Part shown: positions 10,556 through 21,896 of the stretch, in pieces
Layout: each line of letters begins with the position of its first letter
Position numbering within the stretch: the first letter of the stretch is position 1
Source of the DNA: Antilocapra americana
Lineage: Eukaryota; Chordata; Mammalia; Artiodactyla; Antilocapridae
NCBI GenBank assembly: GCA_007570785.1
Contig: ML660213.1
Location: 89,183 to 153,182, forward strand
Direction of reading: 5' to 3'
DNA: 64,000 nt
The notes under the pieces: generated by a model
Database searches by the model: none
What the model was told of the DNA's origin: nothing
Seen by the model: the letters and a program-made list of their open reading frames with translations, nothing else
Program-made: the position numbers and the translations under genes

Positions 10556-12182
10556 AAATTACAAATTTATAAAATCAAGTTCTATTATAAATATTCAATT
10601 TTATATGTATATAATTATGTGCTTATATACATCTATGCTATTATCCATAATGTAAATTAACTTGGATTAACTGGGTATTCAAAATCCCAATGTGATTTTT
10701 TTTCCCTAATCGTTTTATGTTTTTATTATTTCTTAACATTAAAGACTTCAAAATTTTGAGAGTTTGCAAATTATATTACTATTGTGGATCTTATTAGCTG
10801 TGGAATCACTGAAACTATTTAATTAAATTGTGGTTAAATTGACAGTTCCATAGAGTATTATCCCTCCTAGTTTGGGATCTGTCCTTGTCCTTCACTGTTC
10901 TTGAAACTCACTTGCAGTGTTTAAAATATAGTCTTTGTCTCTTTATGAAAACCCATAAGTTATACTTTGCCTACTAAATAATTGTCATTAACATAAATAA
11001 AAACTTGTTCATTGTAGAAAAGTAGCAAATGATTGCAAAAGGCCTTGCATTAATCTACAAACATCTAGATTCATTAAGAGACCTTTGGTTTAAGTTATAT
11101 TTGATAAAGCACATAAATTTGAGGAGACGTAACTATAAAACTCTCAATGTAAGCAGCTGAACACATGCTAACCTGCCTTTTAAGATGAGGAAGTTAATAA
11201 AATATGCAGTTATTTGGATCATTTTCTTATCACTTTAAAAAACTCCATACCAATTTATGTACTTCTGAATTTGGCTTTGGATTTGATAATATTCATAGAC
11301 ATTTCTGTTGGGTGTAAGTTTTATGCCTAGCCAAAGTTTAGGCAATTTGTCAATCATACATTTCTATCTCCTAGATTCACATCTCAGCAAAGTGTTCCCT
11401 ATGTTTCTTCATTCCTGGCAAGGGACACTCCTCTCACATATACTGCCCTACATTGTCCTAAATATGCTAGATATTTCTTTACAGTTCCCATGTTACCATT
11501 TGAAAACAGTCAAAAATTTCTTGATATTTTTCTAATAGAGAGGGTGCCTTGTATACTTTCACCTTAAATTTAGGGGGGATCAACCAACAGAGGGTTACAG
11601 AAGAAATTCTTCTGTCTTCTGAGGTTAGGTTACAAAACTAAGTGGTTTACCACATTGTTTGAGAGAACCCTTGCTGTTGGAGCCCTGACCATTCATGCTT
11701 GACTAAAAATAAGTACAAATATAATTTGTATTTTAAGTTTTTTTTTAATTCATAAAGTTCTAATGATACACTAATAAAAAGTCTTCCAGCCATCCTTGCC
11801 AAGAAATCAGACTTCTTAGGGATGTGGCCTCAGACACTCTGCCAGTTAAATAACACCAATGACCTTCATCAATGCTAGACGAATAGGATGAATTATCCAT
11901 CTCATGTGAGCTTTTTCTAAATTCCTGATACACAAAATTATATGCAATAATAAGGCAATTGTTTCAAAACTAAGTTTTGGTGTAGTTTGTTAGGCAGCAG
12001 GAGATAACTGGAACCTTTTTCCATCAAAGCTTCCTTGACTGATGAGCCATTTAGTTGGCCTCTAGTCTTTAGTTCAACATGACTATTTGTATAGCCATAT
12101 CATAAAACAAAACACATAATCAGATGTGAATGACCAGTGATATGATTTTAATGTTTTCCTTCTTCCAAAATCATCCATATTT
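10556..12182. other. AT-rich DNA, no gene seen
   Basis: Includes a TATATGTATATAATTATGTG patch near 10602-10621. The 75-codon frame at 11308-11535 has no recognisable protein features. Confidence 0.35.
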
Positions 12183-12893
12183 TGACACGGGTCAGTACCT
12201 GTAACTAATCCTAGGTGGCCTTTGCCTGTGGTGGCTTGAAGCAGGGCTTCAGTTCCCGGGCAGAGACTGAAGTCAGGCCATGGCAGTATGAGCGCTAAAT
12301 CCCAGCCACTGAACCACCAGGAACCCATGGCCAGTGAGAAGGCCCTGGCCTTTCAGCTGTGTAGAAATGACCTTCCACTTAGAGACAGAAAGTAGTGAAA
12401 CAAGTAAAGTGTTTATTAGAAGGAAAAAGTGCAGTGTGTGTGAATAGACACATGGGTGGGCTCAAAGCGAGAGGTGATGCTCGCATGGTAGCTTGGATCA
12501 CTTCTTCTGAGTCTCCTTTGGCCAAACATCTTGTTTCGCCTGGGTCTGAGTCTGCATTTGGTATATCTCAGGGTCCTCCTGTGTGTGCATGTACATCTCT
12601 TAACCAAGATGGATCCTAGAGAAAACGCCTGTGGGTATCTTGACATCACTTACTATGAGGTGATTCCCCCTCTCTTTTTGACTTCCAAGGAGACTTTCTG
12701 TGCATGTGTAGTCAGAGAGGTCTCCTTAACTTTGGAAATATGTAGTCTTTTATCTCTTATCTTGGCAGAGCACAGTCTCCTGCATCATCCTGCTTTTATG
12801 GAATTTCTGCTGTTATGGAGATTCTGCTATTATGGAGTTTCAGCCTGCAGAACAGAAACTGTTCAGCCTGGCACCCATCTAGCTCCTGCCTCA
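12183..12893 (-). repeat. Probable ERV LTR, minus strand
   Basis: Bounded by TG at 12183 and CA at 12892-12893, as expected of an LTR on either strand. On the minus strand it starts TGAGGCAGGAGCTAGATGGG and carries AATAAACACTTTACTTG (12404-12420 on the plus strand), a polyadenylation signal at a position suited to the R region. A 17-bp unit repeats three times near 12796-12842. The whole matches my recollection of a ruminant ERV LTR. The six flanking bases do not match between sides, so the limits or integrity are uncertain. No internal viral genes are seen beside it. Confidence 0.5.
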
Positions 12894-13960
12894 TAATCTG
12901 ATTATGTACTTTGCATGAACATTAGCTTGCTGTAAAACTTGGAGAAGCAGAGAAAGGTCTGGGGAAGAACCAGTGAATTCTTACAAAGGCTAATATAAGA
13001 ATCCGCCTACACTTGTATATATCTAAGACTCGGTTTTTAACTAAATTTAAATAATTTGTAATCTACTTCCTGCAGGAATGTATTTTCTGTATTAACCAGC
13101 TTCCTTTTCAAAGTGAAGTAAACTGTGAGTAAATGATGAACTTTGGGTGAGGTCAGGGCTGATGAAGGCCTTTCTAGAATGATCTCTGACTCTCAAAAAC
13201 TGTTTTCTTAGGAACAATAGTGGTAAAATGAGAATGTTTTGCTGGCCTTGTTTATCAAATGAAACTGCTGCTGCACTGGGGTAAGAATGAGCTGGTATCC
13301 AGGCTTGCATAACCAGGATGGTATTAAGGATGGTATTAAGAGGAGGATGTACTTTACAGCATAAAGCTCTTGAGCATGGCAGCTGTACGTACTTCATGTT
13401 CAGCTATACAGAACTCCTGAGCAAGTGCTAAGGACCCAGAACTTGCCTGGGAACAGGAGAGACTCCAAGTGTTATGGTGTGTTGAGTTATTGTCCATAAA
13501 ATAAAGCATCTGGGGCCAATATATTGTTTTAATAAATTATCCTATTAAGTAAAAATAGTGACATATCTTAGGTATAATACGTTATGGACAAGACTGTACA
13601 TAGAAACCTAATAAGCATTTGGTGGTCTTTATGGGAAGAAGGTTTTTTCACAGATGTTGAAATGTAACTAATGATAAGAAGAGATAAGAGGAAAAGGGGA
13701 ATCTGTTAGAGAGAAACAAACCTCCAGACCAGTGGTGCAATGACCACAAGAAGAAGAGGGATTAGTTCAGGTGGTTGCAATCATGTCTTTCCATTTATTA
13801 AAGCTAGTAAGAGATTAGCAATTGCAACAAGTTGCATTTACTGAAAAAGATATGCAATTAGGCTAAAAATGAAATGCCAAAATGTGTGACATGACTATAA
13901 CCACTTGATATTTTCCTTACACATTAAATACTTTTTACCACTGATTAATCAATGTCACAT
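12894..13960. other. AT-rich DNA, no gene seen
   Basis: A 101-codon minus-strand frame at 13092-13397 has no known family features. Tandem-like GGATGGTATTAA occurs twice around 13316-13340. Confidence 0.35.
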
Positions 13961-14165
13961 GAGCTTTCCTGGTGGCTCAGTGGTGAAGACTCTAGCTGTG
14001 AATGCATGAGATGTAGGTTCAATCCCTAGATCAGGAAGATACCCTGCAGAAGGAAATGGCAACCCACTCCAGTATTCTTACCACAGAAATCCCATGGACA
14101 GAGGAGCCTGGTGGCTATGGTCCATGGGGTCGTAAAGAGTCGGACACAACTTAGCGACTAAAAAG
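13961..14165 (+). mobile_element. Bov-tA SINE
   Basis: Full-length plus-strand copy from GAGCTTTCCTGGTGGCTCAG to CACAACTTAGCGACTAAAAAG. A short direct repeat ATGTCAC (13953-13959 region and 14176-14182) is a plausible but short target-site duplication. Confidence 0.94.
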
Positions 14166-14236
14166 CAACAAACCTATGTCACTTTATATATGCACTAAAG
14201 ATGATCTGAGGAGGATAAATGGTCTATACACTAATG

Positions 14237-14315
14237 GGGGAACTCTGGAAATCGGTGATGGACAGAGAGGTTCATGGGGTCGCAAAGCGTCGGACATGAC
14301 AGCAACTGAACTGAC
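14237..14315 (+). mobile_element. Very short BovB-type 3' end with TSD
   Basis: About 79 bp matching the BovB 3' terminus (GATGGACAGAGAGG, then TCATGGGGTCGCAAAGCGTC, then ending AACTGAACTGAC), with a small internal deletion. Flanked by an exact 8-bp direct repeat CACTAATG (14229-14236 and 14316-14323), so it looks like an independent, heavily 5'-truncated insertion only 60 bp after a full SINE. Confidence 0.8.
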
Positions 14316-14599
14316 CACTAATGTTATGGTTAGGTTAAGTATGACTCTTTCTAAGCACTGTCTCATAAGTCAGGATAACATAGACTGTCATAGTTATAGA
14401 AAATGTCAATCTTGGCATAATTGAACACTCAGCTGATGTTAATCAAAGCTAAAAAATTATAGTGTACTTCATGTAGCATGAAAGAATATAAACATATCTA
14501 AAACTGGAGAAAACAGCCAAGTAGATAATACTTGTGTTTCTAAAATGATATTATGCTACCCTTTCTCTGAAGATTATAGACAAGAGGGTTTTAGGAGTG

Positions 14600-14785
14600 G
14601 ATGAAGGACCACTTCAACAGCCACTAGAGATGGGTACCCAGGTGAGAGATGTTTGTAGCAGTGCAGGTGGAAGGAAGCACCAAGAATCAAGAAGCCTTAG
14701 AGACAGAATCAACAGAACCCCTGACTGCCAAGACATTAAGTGGAGGAAATGCGGAGGGCAGATGTGACCCCTGAATTCAAGGGTA
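14600..14785 (+). repeat. Ancient interspersed repeat, class unassigned
   Basis: CAGGTGAGAGATG, GCAGTGCAGGTGG and later ACCCCTGAATTCAAGGGTAAG resemble parts of an old, widespread mammalian repeat that also seems to be present at 15955-16200 and 51540-52145. Family name not recalled with confidence. Confidence 0.35.
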
Positions 14786-15954
14786 AGTGGCTAGCCCCTT
14801 TCCTACTGACGCTGCCTGATTGTGAGTATGAGAGGTGAGTTTTCTTGGACACTCTGAAGACCTCAAAGATGACTAACCCTCTGCCTCTGATAACAGAGGG
14901 ACTTGCTCTCCAAAGCAGATTATAAATACAGGGATGTTCTCCTTTGAACTGCAATGGAGGAGGATGATCACAAGGTTTATGGCATTTAGTACCACTAACT
15001 AAATAGTCATTCATTTGCCGTAACTATAGTAAGGTAAAGAATTTTGCCAGTTATTCTCTGTATTATTACTGTGTCAAATCTTTTTTTCTCTTTTGAGAAT
15101 GCATCATACCTCTATATGTTTATTAGGCTTTTTTATAGTTTCATAAAAATAGAAAGTCATAAAACCTTCCTTCCATTGATTTTTGCCTCCACTCAGTGTT
15201 GATGAATGATTTAAATCTAGAGCCCTGTTTGTAAACCTGAGTTACCATTTTTATTTTTCAAGTATTATTTTCATTTTCATGTTGCCTTTTTAAAAATGAT
15301 TGACACTTGGAATGTTTGAATAAGAGTCCTGGAACTTCTCAAAACAGAAACTTCCAGAGAAAAAATTAAGAATGATGTTTAATGTGTTCATCTATAAATA
15401 TGAAAGTGTACAGCAGCATTTTAAAATGAGTTATTGCCTGTATTATGAAGCCACTTATCCCTTTATTGGCTTGAGGGATAGACTAGAATCCTTTTTTTTT
15501 TTTTGAGAGGGGGAGGGGAAATAGACAAAATGTTTCCTGCTTTAAATAAGGCATTCACAGAATCACTACTTTGTTCCAGGCATGTTGGGAGCAATGGGGA
15601 GAAAATGAATAAGAGAAGAGAACAGGGTCCCTGGCAGAGGCTTAATTAAACCAGCCAGTTTATCACATGCGTTAACTGCTGAAAAGTGATGTGAACCCTC
15701 CAATTAGGGAAGCAGCCTGTGTCACAACTCAGAACCTAGACTGGGCTTGGCTGATTTCAGAAAATGAAATGGAGCAGAGGTCCTCTGGGAGCCCGCGAGG
15801 GAGTGAGTATTGGGGTAGAAATGCCAGGAAGTAGAAGCCTGAAATCAGGGCGAGGTGATAAAGAGTTGTACAAACTGCACATAGATATAAACTTGTACCC
15901 TGGGGCAAGTGAGCATCTATTCACAGGTGTTAAGTAGAGGAGGGGCCCAGAATT
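14786..15954. other. Mixed DNA, no gene seen
   Basis: Holds a T run at 15491-15504 and otherwise unassigned sequence. The 92-codon minus-strand frame at 14736-15014 has no recognisable domain. Confidence 0.35.
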
Positions 15955-16200
15955 TCTGTTTTTGGAAGCTCCATCTGGCCATGATGTAGAGTGCAGGTTG
16001 GTAAGAATCGAAAAACAAAAGGAGATCCTAGGGGGAGCTGCAGAAAACCAGCTAGGTCATGGATATATCTGCCTCATTAGACAGTGAGCATGATGATGAG
16101 AGGGGTTTGGAGAGAAATCAGCCAGTTGAACTGCTGCAACTTGGTAGGTTGGCTGTGGAGGGCATGGAAGGAGCTGAGACTAGGATGATGCTGAGATTTC
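15955..16200 (+). repeat. Ancient interspersed repeat, class unassigned
   Basis: Purine-rich text (AGAGGGGTTTGGAGAGAAATC, GGAAGGAGCTGAGACTAGG) of the same general style as 14600-14785. Ends where an L1 fragment begins. Confidence 0.3.
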
Positions 16201-16212
16201 TACAGAACCAAA

Positions 16213-16322
16213 ATTATCAGAGAAATGCAAATCAAAACCACAATGAGGTACCACTTTACACCAGTCAGAATGGCTGCCATCCAAAAGTCCACAAGCAATA
16301 AATGCTGGAGAGGATGTGGAAA
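16213..16322 (+). mobile_element. Internal L1 ORF2 fragment (108 bp)
   Basis: Matches 2591-2698 of the young L1 in this window with one mismatch over about 108 bp (TCT versus TCC in the AAAAGTC region). It covers the segment just before and into the C-terminal cysteine motif. Neither the L1 3' UTR nor a true poly(A) is present; the copy stops in GATGTGGAAAATATTTCC. No target-site duplication was found. Confidence 0.88.
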
Positions 16323-16577
16323 ATATTTCCTTATACAATTCAAGTGGCACATATGTCATCTCTTCTTTAAGTTTACAGGATAGTCTGCACTCTGCTTTAC
16401 ATCACCTAGACTCAGGTGCTATGCTCTTTCTTTGCTGTACTTAAAACAATTACGCATTACCCTCATGTGCACTGGCAATATAGCAATGACCAAAAAACAA
16501 AAAGCTTGTTATGTGCCAGAAATGCCAACAAAGGTGAAACTATATCCTTGACATCTAACCCTTGGCAGCTGTACTGT

Positions 16578-16745
16578 ATGGCAGTAAAAAGCTCAGACTG
16601 TAAAGACACAGGGACTTGGGTTTTGAACTCTAATTCTACTACTTATTGGCTATGATGTTAAAATTATGTTACTTAAACTTTCAGCATCTGTTTAAGCATT
16701 CTGTTTAAACATGATTGAAAGGAGAAAAATGGGAATAATGGTCTC
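16578..16745 (+). repeat. MIR SINE
   Basis: The order GTATGGCAGTAAAAAGCTCAG, GGGACTTGGGTTTTGAACTC, CTACTACTTATTGGCTATG, GTTACTTAAACTTTCAGC, then GGGAATAATGG follows the MIR consensus from tRNA-like head through the core. Confidence 0.75.
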
Positions 16746-17450
16746 CTGTCAGATTTTCACTTAGACTTCCAGTTAAATTCGTTGCCTTGAAGGTATTTTT
16801 ATTTGCTCCATCCTTTGGAATACAGCAAAGCAACGAGAATAGTGAAGAGACAGAGAAGCCCGTTTGCAGGGTTTGGCAGGCCAGTGTCCAGTGAAACAGG
16901 GGAATTACCTCATCACGGTTTGAAAAGAGTCAACACAGTGATTCTGGTGCTAAGTGAGAAATGACGTTGAGACTTGTCACATCCCTCCCCTGTATTTCGG
17001 AATCTACTGATTCTAATCACAGGAGTAGAGGGAGTGATGTCGTGGTGGAGACTCAGCTCACCCCCAGAGAGATTGGGGTGAAGCTAACGGAAACTTTCTT
17101 TATGGTCTGCACCACTGCCTCCTAGCTGAGGGAATGGCCTTGGCCTACAGTGGGATGAAGCTGAAAGGAGACGTGGAGGCTCAGGAACTGCTTGTGGAAG
17201 CAAGCTAAGCAGAGGCAGACATTGTAACAGGTGGTGCAGAAGGCCTGGGTCCAGGGGGCACTCCCTAACCCATTGGATGGGGGGAAACTGGGAGGAATGC
17301 TCAGGGTAGAGAGCAGGGCAGAGGGGGTCAGAGGGTATTGAAAGTTTCAAAATTAAAAACGAAAAATAAAACCCAGTATCATTGCAATTTTGACTGAAAT
17401 AACCCTTTTGCAACCCTCTGGACAAGTTTTAACATTTCTCAAAGGTCTCG
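16746..17450. other. Mixed DNA, no gene seen
   Basis: Moderately GC-rich between 17040 and 17330. The 113-codon minus-strand frame at 17084-17425 is proline-, leucine- and serine-rich with no domain that I recognise; it is probably a chance frame. Confidence 0.35.
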
Positions 17451-17646
17451 TGTTGTTGTTTCACCACTAAACTTTGTCCCACTCTTTTGCCACCCTATGG
17501 GGTATAGCCGCCAGGCTCTGTGGGATTTCCTGGGTAAGAATACTGGAGTGGGTTGCCATTTCCTTCTGCAGGGATCCTCCCAACCCAGGGATCGAACCTG
17601 CATCTCTTACATAAGCAGGGGGATTCTTTACCACTGAGTCACCGGC
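17451..17646 (-). mobile_element. Bov-tA SINE
   Basis: Minus-strand copy. The body GGTAAGAATACTGGAGTGGG and the head with GATTCTTTACCACTGAGTCACC are clear. The 3' tail is diverged (TTGTTGTTTCACCACTAAAC). Confidence 0.92.
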
Positions 17647-18629
17647 ACTTAGAATCAAAGAAATCTAATTCCTTGTGATTCTTTCTATAAAGTCTTTTTA
17701 ATTAACACTTCAAAGAAATACAGAAAATAACAACAAAAAAATTCAGTCAGGAAAATACTTCTAAAGCAAACATCCATGTAAATATCCAGTGACCAACCAG
17801 ATTAGAAATAGAAAATTGTCAGCAAACAAAAGCTCTAGCCTTGTCCTTTTTTGACCTTTCATCCTTCCCCTTCCCTGAAGTACATTATGCTAGTATTTAT
17901 GAGAATCTTTTCTTTTTCTTTTTTTTTTTTATAGTTTTGCCACTTCTCTAGGTTTCCTTGAAATAATGTGTTTTAATTTTGCCTATTTGGGAACATTATG
18001 CAAATCACTCATACTCTATTCTTTCCTAATGTCAACATTATGCTGTTGAGATGTATCCATGCCATTACGCATAGTGGCCGCTTACTAATTGTCATGATGA
18101 TACACAAAATTTTATTATGAATATGTATCAAAATTTACTTTATCAGTATATTCCTGGGTTCTATTTTGTTTCTGCCTCTACTTTTCTTGTAACAAGGAGA
18201 GGAATTTAAAATTTGTGAGCTATTTTTCCTAATGCTTCCTAATGGCACTGCATATTTACCTTGAGCTAAAACACAGAATATACAAAAATATATATAAAAT
18301 ATATATATAATTATATAAAAAATACACATTTTTCTGTTTAGATAAATTCTTATACAAAGTTTGAATTAAAATTCCTAGATGCCCTAAGAGAGTCTCTCCT
18401 CTGTATCAGAAATTAGAATACTGTTCTTTATATTCATAAATTCTATATTAGACTTAAAATCTAAGGTACAATAACATTATCATGAAGAAGTCATCTAAGT
18501 TTCTGCTGTTACATAATGAATCAGGTTGGTATAATAGATGATGTAGTTTTGTCCATCCCTGGGCTGTCTAGTCTTAAGACACAATGATTTGCTTGACAAA
18601 AGGGAATGTAATTATTAAGGATATCATAG
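17647..18629. other. AT-rich DNA, no gene seen
   Basis: T-rich tract at 17909-17931 and an AT-repeat patch at 18284-18320. No interspersed repeat recognised. Confidence 0.35.
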
Positions 18630-18641
18630 GACATATCGTCT

Positions 18642-18854
18642 GTACTAGTTGTAAAGAATCCGCCTGCTAATGCAGGAGATGCAGCAGACATGGGTTCAAT
18701 CCTGGTTCAAGAAGATCCCCTGGACAAGGAAATGGCAACCCAATCCAATATTCTTGCATGTAAAATCCCAATGGACAGAAGGACCTGAAGGGCTACAGTC
18801 CATGGGGTCTCAAAAGTCAGACACGACGGAGCAACTGAACACACTACAGCACAC
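18642..18854 (+). mobile_element. Bov-tA SINE, 5'-shortened, with TSD
   Basis: Begins inside the head at GTAAAGAATCCGCCTGC and ends GGAGCAACTGAACACACTAC. Flanked by GACATATCGTCT (18630-18641) and GACATATTGTCT (18855-18866), a 12-bp duplication with one later substitution. Confidence 0.95.
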
Positions 18855-18894
18855 GACATATTGTCTTATAAGGTTATGAATAACTACGGAAAAA

Positions 18895-19656
18895 TCAGTT
18901 CAGTCACTCAGTTCAGTTCAGTCACTGAGTTGTGTCTGACTCTTTGTGAGCCGTGAACTGCAGCATGCCAGGCCTCCCTGTCCATCACCAACTCCTGGAG
19001 ATTGCTAAAACTCATGTCCTTCGTGTAGGTGACGCCATCTAACCATCTCATCCTCTGTTGTCCCCTTCTCTTCCTGCCTTCAATCTTTCCCAGCATCAGG
19101 GTCTTTTTCAGTGAGTCAGTTCTTCACATCAGGTGGCCAAAATATTGGAGCTTCAGCTTCACATCAGTCCTTCCAGTGATTAATCAGGACTGATTTCCTT
19201 TAGGATTGACTGGTTTGATCTCCTTTTTGTTCAAGAGACTATCAAGAGTCTTCTCCAACACCACAGTTCAAAAGCATCATTTCTTTGGTGTTCAGCTTTC
19301 TTTGTGGTCCAAGTCTCACATCCATACATGACTGATGGAAAAACCATAGGTTTGACTGGACAGACCTTTGTTGGCAAAATAATGTCTCTGCTTTATAATA
19401 TGCTATCTACATTGGTCATAGCTTTTCTTCCAAGGAGCAAGTGTCTTTTGATCCCATGGCTGCAGTCACTATATGCCTTGATTTTGGAGCCCAAGAAAAT
19501 AAGATCTGTCACTGTTTCCATTTTTTCCCATCTTTTTGCCATGGGGCAGGTTACCATGATCTTAGGTTTTGGAATGTTGAGTCTTAAACCCGCTTTTTCA
19601 CTCTCCTCTTTCACTTTCATCAAGAGGCTCTTCAGGTCCTCTTCGCTTTCTGCCAT
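18895..19656 (-). mobile_element. BovB (RTE) LINE, 3' part
   Basis: Minus-strand copy of about 760 bp. It starts with the BovB 3' terminus (repeated CAGTTCAGTCACT) and runs into the RT domain C-terminal half. Minus-strand frames at 18908-19096 and 19393-19656 give typical BovB peptides such as [18 protein letters not shown] and AESEEDLKSLLMKVKEESEK. 5'-truncated and broken by frameshifts. BovB is known for patchy distribution among vertebrates through horizontal transfer. Confidence 0.95.
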
Positions 19657-20042
19657 AACTTAGTGTAATTTGTTCTGTGGGAACTAGAATAAGAAAGTAA
19701 GACAAATGTTTTACTTTTTGTCTCTTGGGTTACTCAGCTTTTCTTATTTTTGCCCCTTTCTATATTCCTGTTAATTTGTTCCTTTCTATTTCTGACACAA
19801 CTACCCACAGAAACTTGTCTTGTTCATGGTCCAGTAACGGCCGTCCAAGTTCTTGAGTATAAATAACTACAACACTAACCTACCATCTGGAAGAGTATCT
19901 ATATCCCCTGGTTCAGTACTTGGGAAAGAAATCTTTTTTTCATAGATCATCTTTCAAGATTCTCCTTTACAGAACATAAAAGTGTAATACAGCAAGTTGG
20001 AGCAGAGTAGCATTTACTGAAAGATATTGGAAAAGATATTCA
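19657..20042. other. Spacer between BovB copies
   Basis: Unassigned AT-rich DNA; no repeat or gene recognised. Confidence 0.35.
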
Positions 20043-20879
20043 ATGTCTTTTCCAATGAATTAGCTCTTCGCATCACATGGCCAAAGTATTGGAGCTTCAT
20101 GTTTAGCATAAGTCCTTCTAATAAATATTCAGAGTTGATTTCCTTTAAGACTGACTGGTTTGATCACCTTGCAGTCCAAGAGATTCTCAAGAGTCTTCTC
20201 CAATCACAGTTCAAAAGCATCAATTCTTTGGTGCTCAGTCTTACTTATGGTCCAACTCTCACATCCATACATGACTACTTTCCCAAAGCTTTGGTTCTCC
20301 AAAGCTGGAAAAACCAAAACTTTGACTAGACCTTTGTAGACAATGTGATGTCTTTGCTTTTTAATACAGTGTCTAGATTTGTAATATCTTTTCTTCCAAG
20401 GAGCAAGCTTCTTTTAATTTCATTTTGCAGTCATGATCTGCAATGATTCTGAAGCCCAAGAAAATAAGGCCTGTCACTGTTTCCATTGCTTCTCCATCTA
20501 TTTGCCATGAAGTGATGAGACCAGTTGCCATGATCTTAGTTTTTCATATGCTGAGTTTTAAGCTAACTTTTCCACTCTCTTCTTTTATTTTCATCAAGAG
20601 ACTCTTTAGTTCCTCTTCACTTTCTGCCATTAATGGGGTATCATCTGCATAACTGAGGTTATTGATATTTCTCTCAGCAATCTTGATTCTAGCTTGATTT
20701 ATCCAGTCCAGAATTTTGCATGATGTACTCTGCATATGAGTTAAATATCAGGGTGACTATATACAGCCTTGGCATACTCCTTTCCCAATTTGGAACCAGT
20801 CTATTGTTCAATGATCTGTTTTAATATTGCTACTTGACCTGTGTACAGGTTTCTCAGGAGGCAGGTAAGGTGTTCTGGA
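20043..20879 (-). mobile_element. BovB LINE internal segment, 3' end missing
   Basis: Minus-strand BovB from the segment about 200 bp inside the 3' end (TCTTTTCCAATGAATTAGC) to the RT-encoding part around CAGGTTTCTCAGGAGGCAGG. The minus frame at 20544-20735 gives AERNINNLSYADDTPLMAES, carrying the RT catalytic YADD. A roughly 25-bp extra segment lies near 20281-20305 (TTTGGTTCTCCAAAGC region). The usual BovB 3' terminus is absent on the left side. Confidence 0.93.
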
Positions 20880-21187
20880 GGAAGTTTCCCACCACACTAT
20901 AAGCCTACTGTTGTTGCTTAGTTCCTCTGATAGTAGGACGTGGATGATGTAAACTCTACCAGCTTAGTGAGGGGATCTGAATTTCTAGATTGTTCATTCT
21001 TTCTGGACAGTCTAATATCACTGCTTGTAGTCATCACCTCACAAAACATGCTGCTACTTGAGTATGGCTGCTTGGGAAAGCCTAGATCACATGATGAATT
21101 TCAATTGCAACAGAGTCTGAGAAATATGGCTTTAGGTTTTCCTGCCTCAACTGTACAGCATCTGAACAAAGACATTTTGTTGTTTAT
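20880..21187. other. Spacer between BovB copies
   Basis: Contains part of a 93-codon plus frame (20940-21221) with no known domain. No repeat recognised. Confidence 0.3.
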
Positions 21188-21843
21188 GTTCAGTTGCCAA
21201 TTTATGTCTGATACATTGTGACCCCATGGGCTGCAAAATACCAGGCTCTTCTGTCTTTCACTGTATCCTGGAGTTTGCTCAATTTCATGTCCATTGAGTC
21301 AGTGGTGCTATCTGCCCATCTCACCCTCTGTCGCCCCCTTCTCTTTTTGCCTTCAATAATTCCCAGCAGCAAGGTCTTTTCTAAAGATTTGGCTCTTCAT
21401 ATCAGGTGGCTGAAGTATTGCAGCTTCAGCTTCAGAAACAATCCTTCCAATGAATACTCAGGTTGATTTCCTTTAGGATTGACTGTTTTGATCTCCTTGC
21501 AGTCCAAGGGACTCAAGAGATTTCTTCAGCATCACAGTTCAAAAGCACCAATTCTTCAGTGCTCAGCCTTCTTTATGGTCCAACTCTCACATCCATACAT
21601 GACTACTGGAAAAACCATAGCTTTGACTATATGGACTTTGATAGCATAGTGATGTCTGTGCTTTTTAATGCAATATCTAGGTTTGTCATATCTTTCCTCC
21701 AAGGAGCAAGCATCTTTTAATTCCAAGGCTTCAGTCACCATCTGCAGTGATTTTGGAACCCAAGGATACAGAATCTGTCACTGCTTCCATTTTCTTCCCT
21801 TCTCTTTGCCCTGAAGTGATGGGATAAAATGCCATGATCTTAG
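21188..21843 (-). mobile_element. BovB LINE, 3' part
   Basis: About 655 bp from the BovB 3' end (GTTCAGTTGCCAATTTATGTC) to the CCATGATCTTAG segment. Third minus-strand BovB piece in 3 kb. The minus frame at 21556-21741 encodes VFPVVMYGCESWTIKKAEH, a well-known BovB RT C-terminal stretch. Confidence 0.94.
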
Positions 21844-21896
21844 ACTAGAATCCTGATATTCTAAATCTGTCAAAACACTTTAAAATTTGTTAGCAT

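Noticed and set aside
12531..12896. 121-codon plus-strand ORF with repeated FCYYGV-like text
   Set aside because: Lies inside the probable LTR; the repeat comes from a 17-bp tandem unit.
17084..17425. Proline-rich 113-codon minus-strand ORF, considered as an exon
   Set aside because: No family match, no supporting splice signals, and ordinary for a short GC-richer patch.
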